Origin: Harmonia axyridis | Taxonomy: Eukaryota; Arthropoda; Insecta; Coleoptera; Coccinellidae | NCBI RefSeq assembly: GCF_914767665.1 | Contig: NC_059504.1 | Coordinates: 5,582,501-5,646,500 of the forward strand | Length of the DNA stretch: 64,000 nucleotides | Direction of reading: 5' to 3' | Shown: in pieces, positions 32,273 through 44,289 of the stretch | Position numbering within the stretch: position 1 is the stretch's first letter | Layout of the letters: each line of letters opens with the position of its first letter | Notes under the pieces: model-generated | What the model saw: only the letters and a program-made list of their open reading frames with translations | Database searches by the model: none | Told to the model about the DNA's origin: nothing | Position numbers and translations under genes: made by a program

Positions 32273-34112
32273 ATGAAAGAATTTTTGGTTTTTGTTTTAT
32301 ATCTCGCATTGACTACTGGCAAAGAATTACGTGAGTTTTAAATTGTTTATGTCTTGAAAAATAAAAAATCATCGTACTAAAATTTTCGAAGAAGATATGT
32401 TTTATTCATTTAAATTGCAGCATCTTTTCTGCATGTTTGTCATGAGCATGATCCCAACGTGAATACCTGTATGATGGCTGCTATTGAAGATTTAAGACCC
32501 TTTTTGAAGAAAGGTCAGTAAGGTACAAACACTTGAATTTAGAGTTCAACTTTATATTAATCAGGCAGCATAACTCCTTTTTTTGAAACACCTACCTTAA
32601 TTTTTATTTTACTAAGTTATTACTACATTATCGATTGCTTTAGGAGTTCCAGAGCATGATATACCAAGCTTAGAGCCTCTAATTCTTGAAGATCTCATTA
32701 CTGAAAATATTTCTGGACTGAAGGTGAGAGTAACAAATGTTAGTGCTTATGGATGTAGTGACTTCATAGTTAAATATGTCAAGTGAGTGTATTACCTATA
32801 ATGGTTATTATTTTTTTGAATAGCTAATAATTCAAAAGTTTTAAGTCTGGTTTTTTCCACTTTTTCAATATTAATACTGGATAAATGTGTTCTTAAGAAT
32901 CGAAGAAGAACATTAAAACAGAGCATATTTGTCTATTTTTGTTATGTTTTATGTTTGATAGAATAATCATCCACCATTTATTTATTCATTCACTACTACT
33001 GTATTGAACATTTTTTCAGTGTTAATTGGGATAACAGATCTATGGAATTGAATATAGATATTCCAAAATTGAAAATTAATGCTCATTATATAGTCAATGG
33101 AAAAGTCCTGATGGTACCTATAAAAGGAAATGGTGACATAGAAGCTAATATCAGTAAGTATACCTATCCCTTATAAAAGGTTTTCCAAAAAGAGGTCTCA
33201 TTTTGATTAAAAAAAGGGATTGGAGGAAGGTATGCCATTATCAATGGAAAACGATATCAGCCAAATGTTCGTTACCATATCATTTTCATGGAATTTTCTA
33301 TGATCAATTCAACAAATTTTTGGCTGTATGTCTTCGATTACTTCACAAATTCCATCTTTGTGTTCTTGAATCGATTGAAGAGCATTTGCATAGACCTTAT
33401 CTTATGCTTGGCATGCAAGAAAAAAGTCAAACAGTGTGAAATCAAAAGATCTTGTTGGCCGATTACCTCTTCTTCATCAAAGTCTTCCAATTGTGGCCTA
33501 ATTCCCAAGATCGACGAGGAATCGATAAACCTGGGTTTTGGTCAACACCACGGACTACAGCATCAATATTCTCAGTTGATCAGTTCATGAATGAAATGAA
33601 TAAAAAAAATGATACCTCTCATTGGAAAACCCTTTACAATTCAATGAAAAGATTATTCCATAAAAGTATTCACAACACTGAAAAATCATCTCTTGACCTG
33701 AAGCGAGCACCTCTAGCTTAAATATATCTATTTGTTTTCAGCTGATTGTTCTTCGCAGGCCTTTCTTCAGATGGACAAGTATGAAGTTAATGGTGAACGC
33801 CATGTCAGATTCAGTAGAGTAGATCTCAAAGTGAAAGTAGGCGGAGGTCTGATACGTTTAGAAAATCTTTTCAATGCTGATAATAATTTACGTAAGTTGA
33901 AATGTGGTTGTGTTTTATGTGTTCATTTGAACAATATACAGTTCGTTCGATTTATTTCAGTTTCTTTCATCAACGATGTGGTTAACAAGAATTTGGAGAT
34001 GTTTTTGAAGGAGTTGATGCCGATCGTGGAAAAGGGATTATCTAGAAAATTTATGGAAGTGGGGAACAATATTATTCAGCCATTTACCTGCAGTCAGTTA
34101 TTTCCATTTTAG
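32273..34112 (+). CDS. Takeout/JHBP-like secreted protein, gene D
   Basis: Six exons: 32273..32330, 32421..32513, 32644..32782, 33020..33153, 33742..33891, 33961..34112, giving 241 residues. Signal peptide MKEFLVFVLYLALTTG. The cysteine pair is HVCHEHDPNVNTC (Cys-x9-Cys), followed by DLRPFLKKG at the end of exon 2. Exon 3 has VPEHDIPSLEPLILEDL and NVSAYGCSDFIVKYV; exon 4 has VNGKVLMVPIKGNGD; exon 5 VNGERHVRFSRVDLKVKVGG and RLENLFNADNNL; exon 6 VNKNLEMFLKELMPIVEKGL and SQLFPF. This has the largest number of introns in the cluster, with the KKG-site intron shared only with gene A. It is compact, with intron 4 enlarged by a mariner-derived MITE. Its 3' end faces that of gene E, 606 bp away. Confidence 0.93.
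33178..33637 (-). mobile_element. Mariner-derived non-autonomous element in gene D intron 4
   Basis: Inverted ends AAGGTTTTCCAAAAAGAGGT (left) and ACCTCTCATTGGAAAACCCT (right), with TA beside each. Internally the minus strand still shows a decayed transposase fragment around 33440-33360 (LLISHCLTFFLHA, the mariner 'D-L-T-x-x-D-F-F-L' region followed by the C-terminal tail). About 460 bp long, so most of the transposase is deleted. Confidence 0.72.
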
Positions 34113-34718
34113 CAAATTATAGAAGAGGTATTGTATTGGATTTTTTTCGTATCACATTCAACAACGATTCATTCCCTGGAATTCTTATTATTAATACTTA
34201 CTGAGTGAAATTATTACCATTAAATGAATTAAGGTTTTTTGTTTTTTATATGTGACCATTGAAATGAACAGTTTTATCCAGAGATATATTTGAAGTAGGT
34301 ATTGAAGTCCTGGACTGAAAATATGCATGTTATCATGTTTACATTGAAATCAATCAATGATTTTGAGAAAGTATGTTGTTTATTTTGAGTTCGCAGATTT
34401 CTATTGTCTCCGCTTATAAAAAATCATGTATTGTATTATGCTTTTTTTTTGAAAGCCAGAAATGTAAGATCTGACTCAAGGTTTGATGGAATATGAATAA
34501 AACTCGCAATAACAATATCAAAAATTCTATTAAAAACAGGTATAGATCAAACAAATCAATAATCTCAGTAGAAACATTTTTCTGAAAAGGTATCATTATA
34601 ATCAGCTTTTACATGACGTTTTGTAGGTATAAAAGATTAATGAAAAGCGGACTAACAATATCAAAATTCTGTAGAAAACCAGGCATTTCGAAAAAATTCA
34701 ATAAACGTAGCAACGTTC

Positions 34719-37700
34719 TTATTCTGGGAAAATTTCATCATAATCAACATTTTTTGTAATTCCATTGGCCATTTCCAAGAGAATTTCTGACAATTTTGTG
34801 TTTATAAATGGGAGTGATGCTGCAATAAATTCTGGCTTATTTTGATGAAGAACATCAATAGCTGCTTGACCTGAAATTGAAAAATAAGAATTATGCAAAT
34901 ATAACAATTTAGTATTTATAAATTAGAAACATATGCTTCTAAAATGAAGTCAAAAGCTTTTAAAAGTTCTTTCATCTGTCTAATGACCTGGTCTGGAACC
35001 TTTTTTTCTGGTAAAGAAAATTGCATATTTTCAACTTACTCAAAGTTGGATCACCGTTGAAGAGGTTATCAAGTTCTATATTGTAGTCTCCGAAATTGAT
35101 TGAGTATATGAATTGGGTGAATTTTAAATGCCTGATGCCTTTCTCGTCTGGTTTCACTTCTCCTTTGAGGATTGCTTGTCCCTCACAGTTTGCTGAAAGA
35201 ACTCATTAGATTAGAATATGACCAATGAAGATATACCAATTAGTATAATAACAAAAAACATCAATGGGTATCCACAAGATGTGAACCAAAACTTACTTGC
35301 ATTAGCTCTGAATTTTCCATTTCCTTTTATTGGTACTACAAGGATCTTAGCATCGATTTCATAATCACCTTCCATCATGAGCTTTGGAATTTTCACTCCA
35401 ACACGGAAAATACTTTTGTCCACGTTAACTCTGAAAAAAGTACCTACATATATTATCATATCAAGAAAAAAAAGAAAAACACACTTAAGATGAAAATATA
35501 AGATAAAGCACTGAAAGCAACCAAGTTATATATGAGGCTCAAACTCCATATAAGTATGGTGGATGATTTCATTCATTGAGAGGAATCTATAGTTGATTCA
35601 AATGTACAATTTCAAGACTCACCCTATATATTACAGATTCGATATAAATGACCAAAACTTACTTTAATTTTGTGAGCTCGAAATCGCTGGCGCCGTAAAC
35701 ATTAATATTTCTGAGGAAAGCTTTTAAGTTGTTGCTCTGGCCTCTCAAAATTGCAACTTCTTTGACAAATAATGGCTCTATTGAAGGAACAGTTAGCTCA
35801 GGTATGCCATGCTTGAGCTGAGGTCTTAAAAATTCGATAGATTCTCTTATACATTTTGTTAATTCCGGATCTGATCTGTGGCAGATGTGGATATAGTCAG
35901 CTGGAAAATTTATAAAATGTTATTAATCGTTAAATACAGGAACTACAACTTAGCGATTTGCTTTGATGGCGCATATGCAAACGACCTTGGCATCTTCGTG
36001 ATTGTAGGTATGATTTCGAAGTACAGAATGTAAATTTCAAGGTATAATGCATTCTAAAGATTGGGAAAATAAATAAGTTTTACATCTCATATAATTAATA
36101 TTTGAATGAATTGGTAAAAATATTTGAAGAAAAAAATAATAAACAAAATAACATGGATAAGTATCATATATGTAGATGAGAAGGTATTATTTATCTATCG
36201 ATATTCTATATTTTTTATGTATTGGGTCAATCACAATTGAAGAAATAGAGAAAATCACATCGATTATTGAAATTCGTATTTTGCGAATAAGAAAAATAAT
36301 CCACACTGTACTTTGCACTTTTAAAGACAGCTCCTCATATATAATGTCACTAATTTATGAACAAATATTGAATGAAAGCGTATTTTGTAGTCATAAATGT
36401 GAGGAAATTATTTAATTACTCATAATTGAATATTCATTATATGAATTATGTGTTATTGTTCATGCATTCAATTCAATTTTCTCCAAGAATGAACACCTAA
36501 AGTAGATATAATTAGATATTTGTTCTTTAGAACCCATAATCATCAATAATGAATTTTTATTATCCGCTTCATAATCCAACCAATAGACGGTTGCCTTGGT
36601 AATGGTTAGAAGGTATAGAAAACAAATAAACTACAAGGACTTGGAGAAATTTATTTTCTCATCGGCAACGTCCTCTTGAGACTTCAACAATAAAGTAATA
36701 CAAAGTGCAAAAGACATTGATATTTTTTTTTTTTAATGGACGAGTGTCAGAATGAACCTTCCTATAAGCGTATTATATAATATTTTCTCTAATTCACCGA
36801 ATTTTCATTGAAATCGATGGAATATTTCCATGAATATCGTTGATTTTTGCCTTGAGAAATTTTGGTTGGTAGAACTTCTGAGCAGAAATTGAAATGAACG
36901 CTGACTTAACAGATAATAGATACATCCGTGACAGGAGAGTTCCGAGTACCAACATATATTAATGAAATATAACCATGAAATCTGTATGTAACTGAGATAT
37001 AATAATTATAATAAAAATAAAAAATTACTTTGAATAACATCAAAATACCTTCATATTGATGTATGTAAAAGCTTCTTACATTATATTCTTACATAATAAT
37101 TTGACAGCCCTGTGATAACTACCCCTCACTTATTATTTTCAAATGGCACCCCCTGTATATTGTCAGTGCAAATTGACTGTCATTCTATTTGGAATACAAC
37201 GGTAGCACATACTTCGTATTTTTTTAGTAATAACAACAAAAACAATTATATTTTGTGACATCTTTAAGGTTATCTAATTATCCTTGGAATGGAATGCCTC
37301 CACCCATGTTTCTACAAACTTCACATATGTGAATTATAGATGAATTTTTTGTTTTGAAAAACCGAGTTTTTTTCATAACAAAAAACTTGCTTCAAATGTT
37401 TCTTCATACACAGAATGTTAATGTTTTTGTTGTTATCTATTAATAAAAAAATATGTGCCATCGTTATGTTCCAAATAGAATGACACACAATTTTCATTAA
37501 CAATATTCAGGGGGTGCCATTTGAAAATAAAAACTGAGGGGTAGTTACCACAGGGCTGTCAAATGTAAGAACCTTTTTTACATCATTGGAAAGGTACTTT
37601 GATGTTTTTCAAAGCATTTTTCTTAAATTTTTTCATTATTATGTCAAATAACCTAGATATTGTCTGTATACGATAATTTGGGACACTTGGTATAGAAAAT

Positions 37701-38607
37701 TCAAGCACAATATCGAAAAAAAAAAACAAAAACAATATTTCAATGACAACAGATTCGAACGAATTTGAATTTGGCGTGAATATGGAACAGAAATTTAGGC
37801 TTTGTGTAACATTTAGTGTTCCTAGTGTTGTCAGAACCATGCGAAAAAATCAGCAGCTAAAGTTAGGAGCCTTCAAACGCTGAAAAAAAGCTCATGTATT
37901 CAAGCCAGTAATATCCTCATTTTCTTTAAATTAGCATTTATTTTGAGAGGTCTGTCAGAATTCTAGGGCAGTCTGGCAATAAAACAATTCACATCCATTG
38001 AAGATGTTTTCGAAGTGAAAATTCGAATTCACATTGAAACAACTTTTTGATTTGCAACATTATTTTGATTATTGATTATTTATTTTAAAGATTTTTTTTT
38101 CAATATGATGTTTTTATCTACGAAAATTTGAGTAAAATAAGTAAATATATGTATGATTGAATAAAAAATATGCCCTAAAAATGAGGAAATGTAATATTTA
38201 TCATTGAAAACTAAATCAAGTAGGTGAAAATGTGAAGATAGCTAAAGCTTAACTTTCGTATAGTAAAGACGTTTACTATTATTATTGTTCCAATTGAAAT
38301 CAAATTGCGATGTGTTCATAATCGATCTATATGAACAGAACCAACATAATACGCATTAACGTAATGAATATTTACATACATTCCATAATAACGACTGAAA
38401 AAACTGTTTATTCACACAAAAATTAATAACATGAAAAACGCGACAAAAAATTGAAAAATATCATGAATCCTATATTATTACAACAAAGTAATAGTACCCG
38501 AGGAACGTATCATTATTTATCCATTAAGATTTATCAGGCTACTTACGTATATTTCCCGAATTCACAAGAACAACCAGAGAAACAAAAACATAAATCAGCC
38601 TAGCCAT
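34719..38607 (-). CDS. Takeout/JHBP-like secreted protein, gene E
   Basis: Five exons on the minus strand: 38547..38607, 35663..35900, 35297..35430, 35040..35192, 34719..34870, giving 245 residues. Signal peptide MARLIYVFVSLVVLVNSG. Exon 2 has HICHRSDPELTKC (Cys-x9-Cys), LRPQLKHGIPELTVPSIEPL and NINVYGASDFELTKLK; exon 3 has EGDYEIDAKILVVPIKGNGK, very close to the family consensus; exon 4 has NCEGQAILKGEVKPDEKGIR and LDNLFNGDPTL; exon 5 has HQNKPEFIAASLPFINTKLS and ends DYDEIFPE. The sequence is consensus-like and intact, so it is probably functional as an extracellular hydrophobic-ligand carrier. Intron 1 (2.6 kb) contains a foldback element. A TATA box lies about 80 bp upstream of the start. 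Confidence 0.94.
37000..37690. mobile_element. Foldback (long inverted repeat) element in gene E intron 1
   Basis: The left arm (~37000-37245) and right arm (~37410-37690) are imperfect inverted copies: left GACAGCCCTGTGATAACTAC and TTTTCAAATGGCACCCCCTG match the right arm read in reverse. Together they leave about 165 bp of AT-rich centre. No coding content. The inner CCCCCTGTATATT / AATATTCAGGGGG pair suggests transposon-derived ends. Confidence 0.7.
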
Positions 38608-38686
38608 CTTTGATCTCAACTCGATGCACCACCGGTATTGCTCTCCTGCATGAAGAGCAGAAATAATTGAATTATGCGAACGTTTC

Positions 38687-38694
38687 TTTTATAA
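38687..38694 (-). promoter_or_regulatory. TATA box of gene E
   Basis: On the minus strand TATAAAAG lies 80 bp upstream of the gene E ATG, which would place transcription start near 38660 with a ~50-nt leader. Inferred from position and sequence only. Confidence 0.5.
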
Positions 38695-39073
38695 AGTAAG
38701 TTTGTTATTTCCATTTACGTCACATTATAAGTGTAATTAAGCATTGCTTCGACTAGAAACTCCTCCAAACTCCTTTCCACGGACGTGTTGAATATGACAA
38801 CAGTGCTGACCTTAGAACCTTCAATTATACGAGCCACCAGGTGTATCAAAGGTGAAATCAGATAAGGGAACGGAGATGGTTTCAATTTCCTCTTGGATGT
38901 TTCAGCGAGATTGAGAAATTTAGGAGGTATTGCACAGAAAACATCTTGACCGATGTAAGGATGTATTTTTTATTGTCAGAAATATTCTTTGAAGATTTCA
39001 AGTCAAAATAGCAAAAGCTGATACTACTTAAGGAATAAAAACACTGCTAATTGCTGTGGTTTACTATAATATA

Positions 39074-39398
39074 CAGGGTGTCCCAAGTTCGATGCTCACT
39101 GAAAGCATCTCGAGAATTATAAGACTTAGAGAAAAAATCTTTTAGTATCTCTATCCCTTTTTTCAAAAGAATATGATATCGGAAAGCAGATCATAAATCT
39201 GTTGCATAGATTTCTGAAAAATGTCCGTTTGAAATATTTTGCTTTATCTTGGTTTCTGTTTGTGATATTCAAAAAATTCAAAAACATTTTTTCCAGTAAT
39301 TTTGTTTTTGTTTATATGATAATCATAACAGATCATAGAAATTAAGTTCCGTTTCAGAGATATAGAGAAAGAATGGTTTTTCTAAAATGGGACACCCT
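39074..39398. mobile_element. MITE family Y (CAGGGTGTCCCAA ends)
   Basis: Begins CAGGGTGTCCCAAGTTCGAT and ends in inverted GGGACACCCTA, with TA on both sides. About 325 bp with no coding content. The left end is repeated in reverse at 9654-9697. Confidence 0.7.
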
Positions 39399-39399
39399 A

Positions 39400-42300
39400 T
39401 ATATGTATTTTTCAACGCAGTTTTTTGTACAACTATATTTTTTAGATAGGGAGATCATCGCGCTTTAGCTATTGCTTTTTTTAATAAATTCTTACCAAGA
39501 TTTTTGGAGTTTTGCCAAGTCAATTCAAGATAATTTTATCATATTAAATGAAAAGTGTTAGGAAAGTCTTCCCCTCTTGCTGAAACAAATAACTACTTAC
39601 CTATAATTGTTTTGTATCCGTTTTTTCTTGTTTGTACCAGTATTGTATTTATTAAGAGATCATTTATGGAACCTCATTTCATTCCATATTAGAATTGCTA
39701 TTCACTAAAATTTGAGATTTCCTAAATGATTACTTCATTAAAATTATTCGCATAACGTCCAATTTTAATCGAACATAAATTTTCCAAGTAGGTGACTGAT
39801 ATGTGTGAAGGTTGTCATAATAAAATATCAACATGACAGTCGCCCATTGTTGATAAATTGCAGTAAAATTAGAATGACAACTCATGCGAATCATTATGTT
39901 TCTCAAAATTTTTCAACTTAAAAAAAAAAATGATAGAAATTTCTACTTCCGATAAATCAGCTTCCTTTTAGACAAGAAGCCAAAAATTTCAATGTTATTC
40001 AAGTCATGTAATCTCAATCATTGATTACATATGATAGTTTGAAGATATCTATAATGGAATTTTCCTTCCACTGAAAAAAATTCTTCTTTTGGTCAATATA
40101 ACCAACAAGTTCGTTTCTTAACGTCATGTTGAAATCCCCGAAGCTTCAGCCAAAAACTAGATCTGCAGCCTCTTGATCTTGAACAGTAGTGACGTAGAAT
40201 GGAGTTTATGCTGAGTGTTTAAATTTGTTAGTCATTGCAATATTTATAAACAAACGAGAACGTCTAACAATAGATACAATTAAAAGTTCGTGTGGAATAT
40301 TACCGAACGATATTGTAAACAAAGAATTACGAATGAAATGTTATGAATTTGAAGAAGATATAATTCGAATTTGTTCATTGAGAAATATTTTTTCTATTTC
40401 AACTCACAATTAATTGAATTATATGAGAAGATCTTAATGATAAAGATAAGTAGGTATTTAATTAGTATCATTGTGACATGTAACATTTTTTGAGTCATAA
40501 TTTTTAAGTGGATGTATTCGTTTGTAGCCTTCGAAAAAAAAATTTATGCATCGAATTCTCATGCAGTAGACAAGTATTCAGAAAAATAACCAATTTTGCA
40601 TGAAGTATATCTCATGCGAATGAACTTGATATTAATATTTGAACTGAAAGATCTATAAAATTGAAACATTAGCGCTCTGTAGTTCTGTTATGAAGCGTTT
40701 GCATACACTTATTTATAGCAAGAAGTCTTATTTTGACCTGATAAATATGCCCCTGGAATCTTTATATTGAATTTTGGAACACCCTGTATAAAATGATCAC
40801 TCTTATATTCAAGCTAAATTTCAGGAGGATCGTATCAATTTGCGTTATAATTTATAAAGGTAAACTAAACGGCAACAATTAATGACGTCATAATAACTCA
40901 CATTTAGTATATTTAGGCATACAGTTCTTTATTCACCAGGCGCAATAGGCGCCTGAATGATGATAGTTTTCGACTTTACGTCAGTGTATTCCCCATTTTT
41001 TGTGAATATATCGCAAATTATTGAATTAGTTTCAGAGATACAAAACCATAGGATAATTTGTTGGACTCGTACCAAACACCTATACTTAATTAATTTCTTT
41101 TTAAAAAATACAGGGACGTTTTTTCTTCAATTATCTTCCAGAAATTAATTCCTGGCAATAAAATAAAACGTAGGTAACTGATAGATTCATCATATCTGAT
41201 GCATTATACAGTAGAGTTCAGTTCGGCTAACTTGATGTAGACTCTTGAAATATCTCGCTGTTAATCATCAAATAGACGAAATAATTGCTACATACAAAAA
41301 AGTTCGATATGGCTCCACATAGGCATGAAAAAAAAAGAGATAATTCGTTCGCAGAGTATTCAAGGTCAACATATGATTACCTGAAATCATTAATTATTTT
41401 GATCTTCTATGAAGTGGATCAACACATCAAAGCAATGAAGTTGATTCTCCAACTTTGCTTTTGTTATCAAAGTTGGTAACATAAACAGAAAGATACAACA
41501 TGAAGCGGTCCCAGCAATTATTTTCGACCTTGAAATCATTTCAATTATTTTGGTAATGATTAATTACTCACATTGGTGAATTATCTTCACATATAAAAGA
41601 TCTAGATAGCACTCTAAATTCGAAGGAATAAAATCCATCATAATAAATCTTCATCACTTGACAAAGAAAATTTCCTACAAGCAGTTTTCTGAAAATTGTA
41701 GAAATGTGTGAATATCAGAATACTTATTTTTTGAAACTGAATTCATAATTGTAGGATGATTTCCTTAAGAGGTGTGACAACCTTTTTGGGAGAAAAATAT
41801 GAATGAGTTCAACTGGTACATCAATCAAAAAAATGCAACCATTTTACCTTCGTAAAAATTTTTTTTGGGACAATCGAACAAATGAGTTTCCAAAAATATT
41901 TCCATCAGTGATATGTTTTCAATATTCCTACCGTTCGCTCTGTTATGGAATCCTAGTTTAAATTTTTCCAGAACAATTTGTTGTTTTAGACAATGATTCA
42001 ATATTTTCATACACCGCATAAAAACATTCTATCAATAAAACTTTTAAAGTGAGCTGCCATCTGTCGAACATCAAATGATTCAATGTGAACCGCATACAGC
42101 TATCTTTACCGAATTATGAATCGAATATTTGATTTGAACCTTTGAATGAAGAACTTTGATGGTGATGAAGATCTATTCCGAATCATAACTACCATATTTT
42201 GTATATTTTCCAAGAAGTTAATTCATTGATTTTAAGCCTTTAAAATTCATGGATCGGATCGAGATAGGAGGATCAGAACGGCTTTTAAAGTTTCGATACA

Positions 42301-43366
42301 ATTTTGGAACGGTGATTGAAATATTTTTAAAGATTCGATATTTTAACGTCCATGAGTTACCTTTCAATTCAAAGGGGTTAGGACAAAGAATATTTTTAAT
42401 TTCAATAATGATATAAGCAGCCTTATGAAAATATATTTTTCTTAGCAAACCGTCATTTTCTGACCTATTAAATCTTCAGCACTGTTTGAAAAGATAATTC
42501 CTAGAATTATTTCAAACACTTTTTATCATCAATAAAACTGAACACGCCCAAATTTGATGAGTTTCTTAAACCAGTCCATCATTGACGTCATAAAATCCTG
42601 ATTACTTTCCTATTCAAGTAAAAAAAAATTTGGAGTCTCCTCTAAAACGAAAACAAGACGTGGGACCAGAATAAATTATTATTCTCAATTCACTTTTGTA
42701 GCCTCTCGAGATGGAATGGAGTAAGCTATAAGAATCGGAATATCAACATCAAAAGAAGAAAATTAAATAAAGTTGAACAAATATTAGTCAACCAGTATTA
42801 CCTATATCACCAGTGTAGGTTTATCCTTAGTTGAACAATTTTACAGTCTGAAATATAAACTAAGTAACATAGAATAGAATAACGTGTTGAACCGCCATGT
42901 TATATTCAAATTTTACCTCATTTTTCCAACGGATGAATTTTTCTGAAATTTAATCCTAAGAGCCATTTTTTCTGTGGTGACTCTTTGCTAGCTCAAGAGA
43001 TTCTTGGTGAACAGCACCTTTTGGGACGTGAACCCAATCGTTATACGCCAAAGTTAACACGCTCTGATATGAAGGTGTATATGGCAGGGACCAATTACTT
43101 GCCATACTGATGGGCCCATCGGTGATTTATACATAAAATGAACAAAAAAAAATTTGGAAAATGCTGGAGTTGGTATTTTTTGGATACTCAGTCATTCATG
43201 TGCCAATTGCGCCCTTGGAGCCCAAATAATAGGAAATTTAAAAACAGCAAAATTAAGTGAACTGACAAAATTTCAAAAAAGTTTCTAGTTAATTTTCTCT
43301 TGCACCCTTATGCCAATTTGAGCGATTATTTTCACATTTTAACTTGTAGGTTGCTCTTCTTAAAAT
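39400..43366. other. Gene-poor intergenic DNA
   Basis: AT-rich, no recognised gene. Short frames at 40225-40413, 41825-42019 and 42218-42448 show no domain. A lone transposon-type end (GGAACACCCTGTATA) lies near 40775. Nothing else seen. Confidence 0.4.
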
Positions 43367-44281
43367 GGGTGTTTTTTTCGAGGTATATAACTTTAAGTTG
43401 GCATTACTGTTCAAGATGGCGACCGATTTAACAGCTGTCAAGTGATTTATCCTCAGTTTGGTTTGACAATTCATCATGAATAGAATCACGCCCGAACAAA
43501 TAGTGCAATTTTATTTCGAAAATAATGGTTCTGTGCGGAATACGTATCGCGCACTACGTCCATTAGCGATGAAGCGCACTTCTGGTTGAATGGCTACGTC
43601 AACAAACAAAACTGCTGCATTTGGAGGGAAGCTAATCCTCAAGTGTATGTCGAAACACCGTTACATCCAGAAAAACTGACTGTTTGGTGCGCTTTATGGG
43701 CTGGTGGAATCATTGGTCCGTACTTCTTCAAAAACGATGATGGCCAGAACGTTACAGTCAATGGTGATCGGTAGAGAGCCATGCTTACTAACTTTTTCAT
43801 TCCTGAATTGAACAACCATGATGTCCAGGAGCTGTGGTTCCAACAAGACGGCGCAACATGTCACACAGCTCGTGCCACAATTGATTTATTGAAAGACACG
43901 TTTGGAGACCGCCTAATTTCACGTTTTGGACCTGTGAATTGGCCTCCAAGATCTTGTGATTTAACGCCGCTAGAATACTTTCTGTGGGGCTATGTAAAGT
44001 CATTGGTCTATGCGGATAAGCCACAAACCCTTGATCATTTGGAAGACAACAATCGCCGTGTTATTGCCGATATACGGCCACAAATGTTGGAAAAAGTCAT
44101 CGAAAATTGGATGTCCAGATTGGACTACATCCGAGCCAGCCGTGGCGGTCATATGCCAGAAATCATATTTAAAATGTAATGCCACAAGATTATCCTGCGC
44201 ATAAATAAAATTCATGTCAATCGAATAATCCATCGTTGTTTTATTGCAATTTAAAGTTCTATAGCTCTAAAAAAAACACCC
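43367..44281 (+). mobile_element. Internally deleted mariner, family M, copy 1
   Basis: Ends GGGTGTTTTTTTCGAGG (left) and CTCTAAAAAAAACACCC (right). Transposase start MNRITPEQIVQFYFENNGSV at 43476, then RNTYRALRPLAMKR, where a deletion joins the N-terminus directly to the region after the first catalytic Asp. The remaining catalytic part (43586-44179) reads KLTVWCALWAGGIIGPYFFK, LWFQQDGATCHTARATIDLL and NWPPRSCDLTPLEYFLWGYV, ending MPEIIFKM; one in-frame stop follows VNGDR at 43772. The Asp-to-Asp distance between QQD and SCD is 36 intervening residues by my count, longer than the 34 of classic mariners. Non-autonomous. Confidence 0.88.
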
Positions 44282-44289
44282 TTTATTAT

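Noticed and set aside
36937..36960. AGGAGAGTTCCGAGTACCAAC matches AGGAGAGTTCCGAGCACCAA at 9083-9103.
   Set aside because: About 20 bp of similarity without extended homology on either side; may be a shared transposon edge, but too short to call.
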